Positions 10,197 to 19,688 are shown, numbered from the stretch's first letter. The stretch: 64,000 nucleotides of DNA from UBA7985 sp002711265 (GCA_965660945.1 CBFIBS010000005.1:62001-126000), one strand, 5' to 3'. Notes: generated by a model from the letters alone, not told the origin. Numbers and translations are program-made.

Positions 10197-10709
10197 ATGA
10201 ACAACCTGCGTTTCTGGCTCTTGTCCCTGATAGCAGTTCTGGCCTCCGGCTCGATTGCCGCCGCCCAGAAGCCGGAGAAGCTCGGTGACTTCACTGCCTG
10301 GCAGGCTTTCCGCATGGTTGAGCCTTCAGGGCAGGTGGTGTGCTGGATGCTGACCGATCCACAAGCTTCGGAACCCGGCAACCTGCGCCGCGGCGACCCA
10401 TGGCTGCTGGTCGCGCACCGCCCCGGTCAGGAAACCCGTGTGATTTCCTTCGAGTCCGGCTTCCCAATGGACGCAAGCAAGCGACCCATCGCCTCGGTCG
10501 GTGGCAAGAACTTCGCCATGTTCAGCAAGGGCGGTGAAACGGCCTGGAGCCACCCGGACGACGACGCTTCCATGATCACGGCCCTTAAGCGCGGCCTGAG
10601 CCTGACCATCGAGAGCCGTTCGGCGCGGGGTAATGATATCCGCGACCAGTTCTCCCTGCGCGGCTTCACCAAAGCCTACGACAAGATTTCGCAAGCCTGT
10701 AACGTCTAA
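10197..10709 (+). CDS. Secreted protein of the invasion-associated locus B (IalB) family
   Basis: A 170-residue exported protein. From the ATG at 10197 it has a clear signal peptide: N-N-L-R, then a hydrophobic core, ending A-S-G-S-I-A-A-A-Q with probable cleavage near residue 23. The mature part contains the IalB-like pattern L-G-D-F-T-A-W, two cysteines (one near C-W-M-L-T-D-P, one near the C-terminus at S-Q-A-C-N-V) and short beta strands. IalB proteins are widespread in Alphaproteobacteria and their exact role outside Bartonella is not settled. An in-frame start 42 bases upstream is possible but would bury the signal peptide. It lies just upstream of rlmN. Confidence 0.75.
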   Translation: MNNLRFWLLSLIAVLASGSIAAAQKPEKLGDFTAWQAFRMVEPSGQVVCWMLTDPQASEPGNLRRGDPWLLVAHRPGQETRVISFESGFPMDASKRPIASVGGKNFAMFSKGGETAWSHPDDDASMITALKRGLSLTIESRSARGNDIRDQFSLRGFTKAYDKISQACNV

Positions 10710-10726
10710 TCTGCCATGGATCGAAT

Positions 10727-10748
10727 GGTGGGCGCATAGCCGCCCACC
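10727..10748 (+). terminator. Hairpin between the ialB-like gene and rlmN
   Basis: GGTGGGC and GCCCACC form a 7-bp stem with an 8-base loop, 18 bases after the stop of the ialB-like gene. There is no T run, so it is at best a weak or factor-dependent terminator. Confidence 0.35.
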
Positions 10749-10784
10749 GTTGAGCCTGCCCGCGGTCTGTGGCACTGCAGGGCC

Positions 10785-11981
10785 ATGAACCAGATTGCTC
10801 CCACTCCGGAAATGAGTCCCTCAGCGGACCTGAATCCCGAACAGTTTGCCTCGGCCGATGGCCAGCGGGTCAACCTGATCGGCATTCCGCGCACGCAACT
10901 CAATGATATGCTGGTCGAGCGGGGGCACAAACCCTTCCGAACCAAGCAGCTCTGGCAGTGGCTTTACTGGCACGGGGTCACCGACTTCGACGCCATGACC
11001 AATCTGTCCAAGGATTTCCGGCAGAAGCTGGCCGATGAATTCGTCATCGAGCGCCCCCAGGTCTCTGAGGCGCTGAACAGCGTCGACGGCACCGCGAAAT
11101 GGCTGCTCAAGTTCCCCGACGGCAACGAGGTCGAGACCGTCCACATTCCGGAGACGGATCGCGGCACCCTGTGCGTCTCCAGCCAGGTCGGCTGCACGCT
11201 GACCTGCAAATTCTGCCACACCGGCACGCAGAAGCTGGTCCGCAACCTGACGGCGGCCGAGGTTGTGGGTCAGATGATGCTCGCCCGCGATGCCTTCGGC
11301 GAGTGGCCGACCCCCTCGGACCATTCGCGCATGATCACCAACGTGGTGATGATGGGCATGGGCGAGCCGCTCTATAACTACGACAACGTGGCCGCCGCGC
11401 TGCGCATTGTCATGGATGGCGAAGGCCTGTCGCTGTCCAAGCGGCGGATTACGCTGTCGACCTCCGGCGTCGTGCCTGCGATGCGTAAGTGTGGCGAGGA
11501 GCTCAATGTCAACCTCGCGGTCTCCCTGCACGCGGTCGACGACGACACCCGCGACCACATCATGCCGATCAACAAGAAGTACCCGCTGGAGGAGCTGCTC
11601 GACGCCTGCCGCACCTACCCCGGCGTCACCAATGCCCGGCGCATCACCTTCGAATACGTCATGCTCAAGGGCGTCAACGACAGCGACGCCGATGCGCGGC
11701 AACTGGTGCGGCTGCTCAAGGGCATTCCGTCGAAGATCAACCTGATCCCCTTTAACCCATGGCCGGGATCGGACTTCGAGTGTTCGAGCGCAACCCGGAT
11801 CGCTGCGTTCCAGACCATCATTCAGGGTGCGGGGCTGTCGGCACCGGTGCGCACCACGCGCGGGGAAGACATCCTTGCCGCCTGCGGTCAGCTCAAGTCG
11901 GAAAGCCAGAAGCTCCGGCGCTCAGAGCGCGACCGTCTCGCAGCGGCGCATCTGGCAGCACAGGTCGCAGCGGTCGATTGA
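10785..11981 (+). CDS. rlmN: Dual-specificity 23S rRNA/tRNA adenine C2-methyltransferase RlmN
   Basis: RlmN is a radical SAM enzyme that methylates C2 of A2503 in 23S rRNA and A37 in some tRNAs. The 398-residue protein has an N-terminal RNA-binding domain (F-R-T-K-Q-L-W-Q-W-L-Y) and the radical SAM cluster motif C-T-L-T-C-K-F-C. Further family marks are M-G-M-G-E-P-L-Y-N-Y, S-T-S-G-V-V-P and S-L-H-A, and the C-terminal stretch around P-F-N-P-W-P-G. Cysteines suited to the methyl-carrying and resolving roles are present, one near the C-terminus (T-T-R-G-E-D-I-L-A-A-C-G-Q-L). The ATG at 10785 follows an intergenic hairpin. It converges on holA with a 30-base gap. Confidence 0.96.
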   Translation: MNQIAPTPEMSPSADLNPEQFASADGQRVNLIGIPRTQLNDMLVERGHKPFRTKQLWQWLYWHGVTDFDAMTNLSKDFRQKLADEFVIERPQVSEALNSVDGTAKWLLKFPDGNEVETVHIPETDRGTLCVSSQVGCTLTCKFCHTGTQKLVRNLTAAEVVGQMMLARDAFGEWPTPSDHSRMITNVVMMGMGEPLYNYDNVAAALRIVMDGEGLSLSKRRITLSTSGVVPAMRKCGEELNVNLAVSLHAVDDDTRDHIMPINKKYPLEELLDACRTYPGVTNARRITFEYVMLKGVNDSDADARQLVRLLKGIPSKINLIPFNPWPGSDFECSSATRIAAFQTIIQGAGLSAPVRTTRGEDILAACGQLKSESQKLRRSERDRLAAAHLAAQVAAVD

Positions 11982-12011
11982 CCGGACCGAAGAGTCGCGC
12001 GGAGAGGGGCT

Positions 12012-13040
12012 CTAGGCCCGCCCGCTGCGGGCAATATCGAACAAGCACTGCCGGGTGAGCGCATTCACCGGCGCATCGGTCTGCCGCACCGCCGCCAGAC
12101 AGTTTTTAACCAGATCCAGCGCCGTGAGGCTGCGCGGCAGTGGCCAGTCTCGCGCTTGTGCCATGAAGGCATCCTTGGTCTTGAAGAACAGGGGCGGGCG
12201 CAACCCGGCGATCGCGGCTTGCATCGTCTTTCCCTCACCCACGGCCACGCCAACCGACATGAAGCGGTTGAGGTGCATGCGCAGCATGCTCAGCACGGCG
12301 TTGGGATCCGTACCCGCAGCCAACTGGCGCTCGAACTCGCTGTCCACCCGCGCGGCGTTGCCAGCGGTGACGGCGAACAGCAGCCGGTCCAGCTCCAGCC
12401 CCGCCGCGTTGGGCGCGCAGGCCTGCACATCTTCCAGCGTGACTTCGCCGGCTTCCGGGCCGACATAAAGCGCCAGCTTCTGCAGCTCGTTCAAGGTCAG
12501 CGCCCGGTCGCCGCCCAGATGGCCCTGTAACGCCTGCCGGGCGTCGGCGCTGATGCTAAGGCCGTGTTCGTCTTCGAGCACCTGACGGATCAGGGCTGGA
12601 AGCATGTTGGCATCATCGCTGTAGCAGGGCACGGCCGCGAAGCCGTCTGCCTTCTCTGCCATCACCCGGATCTTGGCACGCGGGGTCAGCTCGCCGGCAG
12701 TCAGCAGCACGAAGGCCGCAAGCTTGTCCGGCTCGGCCTGCAGCACCGTGACCGCCCGAACCAGATCGGCATCGTTGCCCGTGGCCTCCACCACCCGCGG
12801 GCCACCCATGAGCGACAGCGCGCGTGCTTCGTCGACCAGCCGGGTCGGGTCAGCCTCAACCTCGTCAGCGGTAAAGCGCACGTGGTTCATGGGGTCGAAT
12901 TCGGCGCCGAAGACAGCCTCGCGGATCAGCTTGACCCGCTCCTGCACCAGCCCGCGGTCTGGGCCGTAGACCAGCGCCATCCGGGCGCGCTGCGGCGCGG
13001 CGCGGCAGAATGCATCGGCGCTGGCGGAAGAAACCTTCAT
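12012..13040 (-). CDS. holA: DNA polymerase III delta subunit HolA
   Basis: HolA is the delta subunit of the clamp loader and opens the beta clamp for loading onto DNA. The start is the ATG at 13040 (M-K-V-S-S-A-S-A-D-A-F), giving 342 residues, the usual size. The open frame continues upstream only through lptE in another reading frame. Family features include A-L-V-Y-G-P-D-R-G-L-V-Q-E-R near the N-terminus, the region D-P-T-R-L-V-D-E-A-R-A-L-S-L-M-G-G and the C-terminal helical collar domain. It overlaps the lptE stop in an ATGA-type junction, so leuS-lptE-holA is one transcription unit, a gene order typical of Alphaproteobacteria. Confidence 0.93.
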   Translation of the reverse strand: MKVSSASADAFCRAAPQRARMALVYGPDRGLVQERVKLIREAVFGAEFDPMNHVRFTADEVEADPTRLVDEARALSLMGGPRVVEATGNDADLVRAVTVLQAEPDKLAAFVLLTAGELTPRAKIRVMAEKADGFAAVPCYSDDANMLPALIRQVLEDEHGLSISADARQALQGHLGGDRALTLNELQKLALYVGPEAGEVTLEDVQACAPNAAGLELDRLLFAVTAGNAARVDSEFERQLAAGTDPNAVLSMLRMHLNRFMSVGVAVGEGKTMQAAIAGLRPPLFFKTKDAFMAQARDWPLPRSLTALDLVKNCLAAVRQTDAPVNALTRQCLFDIARSGRA

Positions 13041-13552
13041 GGCCGGGACAATGCCACGGAAACCTGCAAAGCCAAATCGTCGGCGAGCTGGAGCAGCGCC
13101 CGGGTTCTGGCCTCCTCTGCTGCGCTGCCGAAGCGCCAGCCGGTCTGCGCCCGGCGCTGGTCGGAGCGACCCCTGGCAAAGCCCTGCCAGACAATGGCCT
13201 CGGCTTGACCGGAACCAGCCACGCCGGTGGAGCGGATCTGGAACCGGGCCGTGGCTTCGACCTCGGACCAGCTGCAATTCCGGCCGTCGGTCAGGCAGGC
13301 GCGTGGGTTCAGGGCCAGCACCTCGTCGGTGCCGACGCTGAGCTGCAGCTCCAGCACGTACAGAGGGTTGCGGGGCTGCTCGAAGCGGTTTAGCCGCTGG
13401 ACAAGCGCGGCGCGGAGCACCTGCCCGTCGCGCCCGGCGATCGACGGAATGGCGATGTCATACTGACCGGTGGAATCGCGCAGCTGGGGCTGGAACCCGC
13501 ACCCGGCGAGGCTCAGCAGCAGAAACAGCAGCGCGGCGCCCACCCGGATCAT
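13037..13552 (-). CDS. lptE: LPS-assembly lipoprotein LptE
   Basis: LptE plugs the LptD barrel and helps insert lipopolysaccharide into the outer leaflet of the outer membrane. The 171-residue protein begins with a lipoprotein signal whose lipobox is L-A-G-C (Cys at residue 18), followed by G-F-Q-P, a typical LptE opening. The mature domain has the two-layer alpha/beta composition of the family, with Y-V-L-E-L-Q-L and F-Q-I-R-S-T strands. It lies 3 bases after leuS and overlaps holA by 4 bases, the standard context for this gene. Sequence identity in the family is low, so the call rests largely on lipobox, size and neighbours. Confidence 0.88.
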   Translation of the reverse strand: MIRVGAALLFLLLSLAGCGFQPQLRDSTGQYDIAIPSIAGRDGQVLRAALVQRLNRFEQPRNPLYVLELQLSVGTDEVLALNPRACLTDGRNCSWSEVEATARFQIRSTGVAGSGQAEAIVWQGFARGRSDQRRAQTGWRFGSAAEEARTRALLQLADDLALQVSVALSRP

Positions 13553-13555
13553 GGA

Positions 13556-16108
13556 TCAGGCTACGATGTTGACGATGCGCCCGGGCACGACGATGACCTT
13601 CTTGGGCGGGTTGCCGTCCAGCGTCCGCTGGACACCTTCCAGCGCCATGGCTGCGGCCTCGGTGTCTTCCTTGCTCGCATCCTTGGGCATGTCGATGGTC
13701 CCGCGCAGCTTGCCGTTGACCTGCACGCCGATGGTCACGCTGTCGTCGACCAGTAGCGCCGGGTCGATCTCGGGCCAGGATGCGAGGCAGACGAGACCCT
13801 CCTGGCCCAGCTGCGCCCAAAGCTCCTGCGCCAGATGGGGCATCATCGGCTCGAAGGCGCGGATGAAGAAGCGCAGGCAATCGCCCAGCGGCTCCCCTGC
13901 CACGCCGGGCTGGCCCAGCGCCTTACCCAGATCGTTGGCGAATTCGTAGAGCCGTGCGACGGACTTGTTAAAGCCGAAGGTCTCGATGTCCTGTGTCACG
14001 CCGTCGACCATCTTGTGGCTGGCGACGCGCAGCGCCCGCATGGCCGGAGCATCGGCGTCACCGGGCTGATCCAGTGCCCCGGCCGCCTCGGTTACCAGGC
14101 GGAACACGCGCTGGGTGAAGCGCCAGGCGCCCTCGGCACCGGACTCCGTCCACTCCAGATCGCGGTCTGGCGGGCAGTCGGAAAGCATGAACCAGCGCGC
14201 CGTGTCCGCGCCGTAGACCTGAATGATCTGGGCCGGGGCAACGACGTTCCGCTTGGATTTCGACATTTTGATCACACGGCCGACGTCGACCGGCTTGCCG
14301 CCGTCGAGCGTGATGAAGCCATCGCCGCTTTTCTCGATCTCATCGGGGGCGAGCCAGTTGCCATCCGGATCCTGATAGGTCTCGTGGCAGACCATCCCCT
14401 GCGTGAACAGGCCGGCGAAGGGCTCGTCGACCGAGCCCTGCCCGATGACGCTCATCGCGCGGGTGAAGAAGCGGGAGTAGAGCAGGTGCAGCACGGCGTG
14501 CTCGACCCCGCCCACGTACTGATCGACCGGCAGCCAGTAGTCTGCATCCTCGCGGATGACCGGGGTTTCAGCGTGGGGCGAGGTGAAGCGGGCAAAGTAC
14601 CAGGAGCTGTCGACGAAGGTGTCGAGCGTATCGGTCTCGCGCCGGGCCGGACCGCCACACTTGGCACAGGTGGTCTGGGTCCAGGTCGGATGGTGGTCGA
14701 GCGGGTTACCGGGCTTGTCGAAGCTGACGTCCTTGGGCAGCTCAACCGGGAGCTGATCGTCGGCGACCGGCACCACGCCGCAGGTGTCACAGTGGGTCAT
14801 CGGGATCGGGCAGCCCCAGTACCGCTGCCGCGATGCACCCCAGTCGCGCAGGCGGTAGGTGATGCGGCTCTTGCCCTGATCGCGGCCTTCGAGCATGGCG
14901 ATGGCCTGCGACTTGGCTTCATCGGTCTTCAGGCCGTCGAGCGGGCCGGAGTTGACGTGCGGGCCGTCGCCGACGTAGGCCTCTTCGCCGATCGGGCCAT
15001 CTTCGCCGTCGGGGCCGGCGACTACCCGGATCACGGGTAGGTTATATTTGCGTGCGAATTCGAGGTCGCGTTGATCGTGGCCTGGACAGCCGAAAATGGC
15101 GCCGGTGCCGTAGTCCATGAGGATGAAGTTGGCGACCAGCAGTGGCAGGGTCTGATCGGGGAAGGCCGGATGCTGCACGCGCAGGCCGGTGTCAAAGCCC
15201 TTCTTCTCCTGCGTTTCCAATTCGGCTTCAGACGTGCCAGAGCGCTGGCATTCGCGGATGAACTCGGCCAGCTCGGGGTTGTCGGCGGCGAGTTCACTGG
15301 CCAGCGGGTGCTCGGGCGCCATGGCAAAGAACGACGCGCCATAGATCGTGTCGGGGCGGGTGGTAAAGACCACCAGCTGGTCGTCGCGCCCCTCGATCGG
15401 TAGCGCCATTTCCGCGCCTTCCGACCGGCCGATCCAGTTTTCCTGCATCAGCCGCACCTTGTCTGGCCAGCGGTCCAGATCGTTGTGGATCGCATCCAGC
15501 AGTTGTGGGGCGTAGTCAGTGATCTTGAAGAACCATTGGGTCAGCTGCCGCTTTTCCACCAGCGCGCCGGAGCGCCAGCCGCGGCCGTTCTCGACCTGCT
15601 CGTTGGCCAGCACGGTCATCTCGACCGGGTCCCAGTTGACCCAGCTTTCCTTCTGGTAAACCAGCCCCTTGCGGTACATCTCGATGAACATGCGCTGCTG
15701 CTGCTCGTAGTACTCGGGGTCGCACGTGGCGAATTCACGGGTCCAGTCGATCGACAGGCCCATGGATTTCAACTCGGTCCGCATCAGCTCGATGTTGCGA
15801 TAGGTCCAGTCGGCCGGGTGCACCTTGCGCTCGAAAGCCGCATTCTCGGCAGGCAGGCCGAAGGCATCCCAGCCGATTGGGTGCAGCACGTTATAGCCGC
15901 GCGCACGCTTGTACCGCGCCACCACGTCACCCAGCGTATAGTTGCGGACGTGGCCCATGTGGATCGCGCCCGAGGGGTAGGGGAACATTTCCAGCACGTA
16001 GTACTTTTCGCGGCTGGGATCGGTCTCGGCGCGAAAGGCCTGCTGCTCATCCCAGACGGACTGCCACTTTTTCTCAGCGGCGGTGGCGTTATAGCGGTCG
16101 GTGCTCAT
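13556..16108 (-). CDS. leuS: Leucyl-tRNA synthetase
   Basis: This class I enzyme charges tRNA-Leu. The 850-residue protein has the HIGH-type motif within P-Y-P-S-G-A-I-H-M-G-H (43-53), the editing domain containing T-T-R-P-D-T (threonine-rich pocket) and K-M-S-K-S near residue 612. A zinc-type cysteine set appears at C-D-T-C and C-A-K-C. The C-terminus ends in the small anticodon-side domain with V-Q-V-N-G-K-L-R-G. The ATG at 16108 begins M-S-T-D-R-Y-N as in related enzymes. It is first of the leuS-lptE-holA run; about 150 bases separate it from the DUF3576 gene. Confidence 0.98.
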   Translation of the reverse strand: MSTDRYNATAAEKKWQSVWDEQQAFRAETDPSREKYYVLEMFPYPSGAIHMGHVRNYTLGDVVARYKRARGYNVLHPIGWDAFGLPAENAAFERKVHPADWTYRNIELMRTELKSMGLSIDWTREFATCDPEYYEQQQRMFIEMYRKGLVYQKESWVNWDPVEMTVLANEQVENGRGWRSGALVEKRQLTQWFFKITDYAPQLLDAIHNDLDRWPDKVRLMQENWIGRSEGAEMALPIEGRDDQLVVFTTRPDTIYGASFFAMAPEHPLASELAADNPELAEFIRECQRSGTSEAELETQEKKGFDTGLRVQHPAFPDQTLPLLVANFILMDYGTGAIFGCPGHDQRDLEFARKYNLPVIRVVAGPDGEDGPIGEEAYVGDGPHVNSGPLDGLKTDEAKSQAIAMLEGRDQGKSRITYRLRDWGASRQRYWGCPIPMTHCDTCGVVPVADDQLPVELPKDVSFDKPGNPLDHHPTWTQTTCAKCGGPARRETDTLDTFVDSSWYFARFTSPHAETPVIREDADYWLPVDQYVGGVEHAVLHLLYSRFFTRAMSVIGQGSVDEPFAGLFTQGMVCHETYQDPDGNWLAPDEIEKSGDGFITLDGGKPVDVGRVIKMSKSKRNVVAPAQIIQVYGADTARWFMLSDCPPDRDLEWTESGAEGAWRFTQRVFRLVTEAAGALDQPGDADAPAMRALRVASHKMVDGVTQDIETFGFNKSVARLYEFANDLGKALGQPGVAGEPLGDCLRFFIRAFEPMMPHLAQELWAQLGQEGLVCLASWPEIDPALLVDDSVTIGVQVNGKLRGTIDMPKDASKEDTEAAAMALEGVQRTLDGNPPKKVIVVPGRIVNIVA

Positions 16109-16255
16109 GGATCAGTCCCGATCATGTGGCGGTCGATGATGGCGGCCATTCTTGCCGCAGGGGCGGCCGGGTGGAAAGGCTCGGACCCGGCTGGAAGCTA
16201 TGCGGCGCCTGCAGCCGGTTTTCGCGGCGGTGGCGCCAGGGTTCCGGGGGAACGG

Positions 16256-17179
16256 TCAGTTCAGGCTGATCTTCAGCTGCTGGGCGGCGCGCAAAATCTG
16301 GCCCTCCAGCTCACGCGCGGCCGGCAGCGACGAAGGCGCGCTCCGCCATATACCTTGCTCCTGGATCTGCCGGTGAACCGTGACGTGGAAAGAGCCTGGA
16401 CCCAGCACGTCGCTGGTATGTTGCACGTCGACGCGCACCCGTTCTGGCCGGGCCTCGGTGCCGGAATACCAGTCGGTGGAGAATAGCCCTGCGTTACGGT
16501 TGGCCTGAGAAACCGGCATGAAGGCCAGCGTGCGGGCCGTGGCGTCCCAGAGGTAGGGATTTACGCTGCCTCGGATTGATGGGGTTGCTACAAGATCACT
16601 TGAAACGGGGAGGCCATCGGCGCCCAGTACCTGCTGGTCAACACCAAAAGTTTCCGACGCCAAGTCGTTACCAAGGCCGAAAATTCGACCTAGAAACCCG
16701 AAGCCGCCTTGACCGTCTGATGGCTGAAGTGTCTCACCCCGCGCCGCAGCAGCTTTGCGCTCGGCCTCCTGCTCGGCGCTCCGCGCGGTCCGGAAAGTAA
16801 AATTGCCAAAGCCAAAACCACCACCACTGCTGGTCTTGGTCTGAGCAGTCGAACCAGCCGGGACAACAGCCTGCTCACCGCTTGCTGGGCGAATGCCACT
16901 GACCGGCACCACGCCCTCGGGCAGAACCGTACTGAGATCACCCAGCACACCGGCATCGGTGCGGCCATAGCGGCCGCTTTCGTCCTGCTCAAAGCTCATG
17001 GTGTTGTCACCGGCGATGAAGTTTATCTCACGGGTTGCCCCGCAGGCCGTCAGTGAGGCCAGCAGGCCCAGCGCAGCACACCGCAACGCGGTCTGCCCAA
17101 GAAAAGATTGACGGCGACAGGGCACAGCCGGAGTGGGGGCAGGCTCACGGGTACCAAACAGCACGCTGAAATCAGCCAT
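16256..17179 (-). CDS. DUF3576 family lipoprotein
   Basis: A probable outer-membrane or periplasmic lipoprotein of unknown function. With the ATG at 17179 it has 307 residues. A 30-residue polar lead precedes a hydrophobic stretch ending L-T-A-C-G, a plausible lipobox. A low-complexity middle region with many Gly, Ala and Glu follows, then the conserved C-terminal DUF3576 domain (about 200-307) with N-P-Y-L-W-D-A, L-F-M-type P-V-S-Q-A and T-D-W-Y. The family sits upstream of leuS in many Alphaproteobacteria and so does this copy. The lead before the signal is unusually long; the gene overlaps the sulfotransferase stop by 8 bases, which supports this start but does not prove it. Confidence 0.75.
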   Translation of the reverse strand: MADFSVLFGTREPAPTPAVPCRRQSFLGQTALRCAALGLLASLTACGATREINFIAGDNTMSFEQDESGRYGRTDAGVLGDLSTVLPEGVVPVSGIRPASGEQAVVPAGSTAQTKTSSGGGFGFGNFTFRTARSAEQEAERKAAAARGETLQPSDGQGGFGFLGRIFGLGNDLASETFGVDQQVLGADGLPVSSDLVATPSIRGSVNPYLWDATARTLAFMPVSQANRNAGLFSTDWYSGTEARPERVRVDVQHTSDVLGPGSFHVTVHRQIQEQGIWRSAPSSLPAARELEGQILRAAQQLKISLN

Positions 17180-18428
17180 TCTTGAGTTTCTTGTTCTTTT
17201 TCTGGTTTCGCTTGATGCGCAGTTTATCGGCGTAACTGAGTTTGCGCCCAACGCCGGCGATCCCGCTCACGGCAAACTGCTTGCTGTTGTTCGCCAGCTG
17301 CTCACCGAAGTCTTTGTACTCTTCGGGAATGTAGTCGAAGCGGCGCATTTGCTCATGATGATTGCGGATCACCCGGCGCACCTGCTCGTCGGTCATTTCC
17401 TCTTTCCAGCTGCCGGTCTTGCCTTTGCGGAAGAAGGCATCACCGCCCATCTTCTCCTTAAAGCCCTGGTCCTTCTCCTTCGCCTGGATCTTATCAAATT
17501 TCACCGCCTCTTCGGCGGCAATGACTTCTTCACGGGAGAAAGGCAGCCCGAGGTGCATCGCCGTCCGGTGGAAAGTATCCGCCGGATCATGCTTCATGTC
17601 TTCGTAACGCATGTAGATCACGCGAGGGTCGGGCTCTGCAGTCCAAGACGAGACGTGCTCTGACCAGGAACCCATCAGCTGTGGGATCTGGCCGGGTGAC
17701 AATGCCCTCTCTTTCGCTTCATCATCTGAGAGCTCGGGTCGCTTGTCCTTCTCGGCCTTGATGGCTTCCTCAAGATTAAATTTCTTCTGTCGGCCACCGA
17801 TGAAGTGAGAAGGCCGCGCCATCGCCTGAATCGAACCGTCGATATCCGTGTTCATGTGGCTGGCGAATGACGGCGTGACGTCGAGCGGATTCCGAACAAT
17901 GTAGACAGCTGATCGGAAAGTATCGAGGCCAATGGTGCGGGTGCCATGCCAGGCTCCGTTGCACAGGTGTGTCTTCACGAACACTTTCTTGTCCTGCTGC
18001 ATGGCCAGAAGCTTTTGTGCCAGCGGCATGGTCTGCGCGACTTCCTGGTCGCTGATCTCGTAGTGCGGCTTACCCAAAATCTGCTCGAACAGCTGGAACG
18101 TCACGTCCATCTGCCCGGCGCGGCCTGCGATATCGGACAAGTTAAAGTTCTGGTCGTCACGGACCATGGGATTGAACAACGCAAACAAGAACAGTCGAGT
18201 CCACGTGTTGCCAGACTTCGGGAAAGAGGCGAGATAGATGAGGCCCTTGTTCGGTGGCAGTGTGGCATTTGTCAGCTGTTTGCGGAGTCGCTCAGCCACC
18301 TCGGGTTTGATATAGGCTGCAACCTCTGGCAGCTCCGGCGCGCCATTCGTTTTTTCAGCCGCCGGTTCGACCGCCGCTTCGGCGTCGGCCTTGGTCGCGA
18401 GTTCTTTTTCTTGCGCGTCCATCGTCAT
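17172..18428 (-). CDS. P-loop sulfotransferase domain protein
   Basis: Sulfotransferases move sulfate from PAPS to hydroxyl or amino groups. The 418-residue protein has the 5'-phosphosulfate loop P-K-S-G-N-T-W-T-R near residue 70 and the 3'-phosphate motif I-V-R-N-P-L-D-V-T-P-S near 185. A later M-R-Y-E-D-M is followed by G-K-T-G-S-W-K, the C-terminal PAPS motif (GxxGxxK-like). The C-terminus is lysine-rich (K-R-N-Q-K-K-N-K-K). GGAG lies 5 bases before the ATG at 18428. The acceptor cannot be predicted. It follows an unknown gene by 57 bases and overlaps the DUF3576 gene, so the three are probably cotranscribed. Confidence 0.88.
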   Translation of the reverse strand: MTMDAQEKELATKADAEAAVEPAAEKTNGAPELPEVAAYIKPEVAERLRKQLTNATLPPNKGLIYLASFPKSGNTWTRLFLFALFNPMVRDDQNFNLSDIAGRAGQMDVTFQLFEQILGKPHYEISDQEVAQTMPLAQKLLAMQQDKKVFVKTHLCNGAWHGTRTIGLDTFRSAVYIVRNPLDVTPSFASHMNTDIDGSIQAMARPSHFIGGRQKKFNLEEAIKAEKDKRPELSDDEAKERALSPGQIPQLMGSWSEHVSSWTAEPDPRVIYMRYEDMKHDPADTFHRTAMHLGLPFSREEVIAAEEAVKFDKIQAKEKDQGFKEKMGGDAFFRKGKTGSWKEEMTDEQVRRVIRNHHEQMRRFDYIPEEYKDFGEQLANNSKQFAVSGIAGVGRKLSYADKLRIKRNQKKNKKLKNG

Positions 18429-18485
18429 GGTCTCCGGTTACAGGGCCTCTGCAAGCCTGTTGATGATGCCGAATGACTCGAGCTT

Positions 18486-19502
18486 CTAGTGCGATTCGAT
18501 CAGAGTCTCAATCTGCTGTGAAAGCGCATCTGTCAGTTTTTCCCTCAACCGTGTGTTTTCAACGTCGTTGGACACCCGGTAAGCGTGAAAGAGGCGCCGC
18601 ATGTTGTACGCTTTGATGCGCGGCCAAAGGTCATCGGGGTTCTGAATGTCGTGTTCCTTTGCCACGCTGCGAAAAATCGTCTGTGCAAGCGCCGGTCGCC
18701 CCAGAAAACTGAGCGTAAGGTGCGTCAGCCTCTGCACGTTTCCTTCTCTGATCACACGCGGTGCGAAAGCACCCTTGTAGGGCTGGCTCTGGCTGGGACT
18801 GCGCCCGACCGCGAGTGCCGGCGGCTTTGCGTTGCCGCTGGCTTGACCCATAGGGATGGAAAGCGGCACCGATAGGGCGACCATTGACCGATTGCCCTGA
18901 TCCTTTGAATTCAGTGCCCAGAGTGCGTCGAAGCGGCCGGAGTTGATGATGACAGCGTTGGCCGCAGAACCATTGACGGTGTAAGAACCGCTGACCGTCT
19001 TTGAAATGTTGATGGGTGATTTGCCCTGCCGCGCCAGACCGATAAACGGCAGGATTCGTGTTCCCTGTTCCGTACCCATGGCGACCGAAGCCAGCATCCT
19101 GCGGTTCAGGCTGACCGTATCGTTCTCAGTCTGCAGGAAGCCTTGCAGCCCCAGAGCCTCAAAGGCTTCGCCGTGCTCGTCGAGCAGGGGACCGACAGCC
19201 TGGCGAATGTCGGCCAGTGCCGCCCGGTCATCGTCGTCGAACAGCGCCGCTATATAGGCGTTCCAGAAGGAGCGCACCGGTTCCGGCAGATCGGCGTCCT
19301 CGGCCACGCAGGCACGCTCGTAATCGATGGCTTCAGGGTCCAGGTGCAGGTGCTCGGGCATCGTGATGTCAAAGGGACCATCGGTCCGGGGGACGCGCAG
19401 GACGAGGCCGCGCTCGTCTTCGTCGACTTCAACGTTTTTCACGGACCCACCAAGGTCGGTCACGTCTTTGATCAGGCTGTTCAGGGTAGCGACATCGCTC
19501 AA
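18486..19502 (-). CDS. Uncharacterised protein, possible diverged SET-like fold
   Basis: A 338-residue protein that I cannot assign. It starts at a TTG at 19502, with GGAG 9 bases upstream. It is soluble: no signal peptide or membrane segment. An acidic N-terminal third is followed by R-I-L-P-F-I-G-L-A and S-G-S-Y-T-V-N-G-S, then I-N-S-G-R-F-D-A-L-W-A-L. This order weakly recalls SETD3/Rubisco-LSMT-type SET proteins (P-x-x-D/G-x-x-N-H, then a Y-G or S-G-R element), but the diagnostic Asn-His is replaced by Arg-Gln. The C-terminal 120 residues are helical and basic. It lies just upstream of the sulfotransferase in the same direction, suggesting a shared pathway. Confidence 0.7.
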   Translation of the reverse strand: MSDVATLNSLIKDVTDLGGSVKNVEVDEDERGLVLRVPRTDGPFDITMPEHLHLDPEAIDYERACVAEDADLPEPVRSFWNAYIAALFDDDDRAALADIRQAVGPLLDEHGEAFEALGLQGFLQTENDTVSLNRRMLASVAMGTEQGTRILPFIGLARQGKSPINISKTVSGSYTVNGSAANAVIINSGRFDALWALNSKDQGNRSMVALSVPLSIPMGQASGNAKPPALAVGRSPSQSQPYKGAFAPRVIREGNVQRLTHLTLSFLGRPALAQTIFRSVAKEHDIQNPDDLWPRIKAYNMRRLFHAYRVSNDVENTRLREKLTDALSQQIETLIESH

Positions 19503-19688
19503 GGTGGAGAGCTCCGGTGGTTAGATTGGCGTTGATGTGGCGGGGGGCGGGGGCGGATGCAATCCGAGACCTGCTTTCCGATGCAAGATTGGCGAAAATT
19601 GTGGGATTTCTTCAACCATTGTGCATTATGCGGCCCATTCTTTGCTTCGTCGTCATGATCCAAGCGTTCAGGAAGGTCTGGAAACTCA

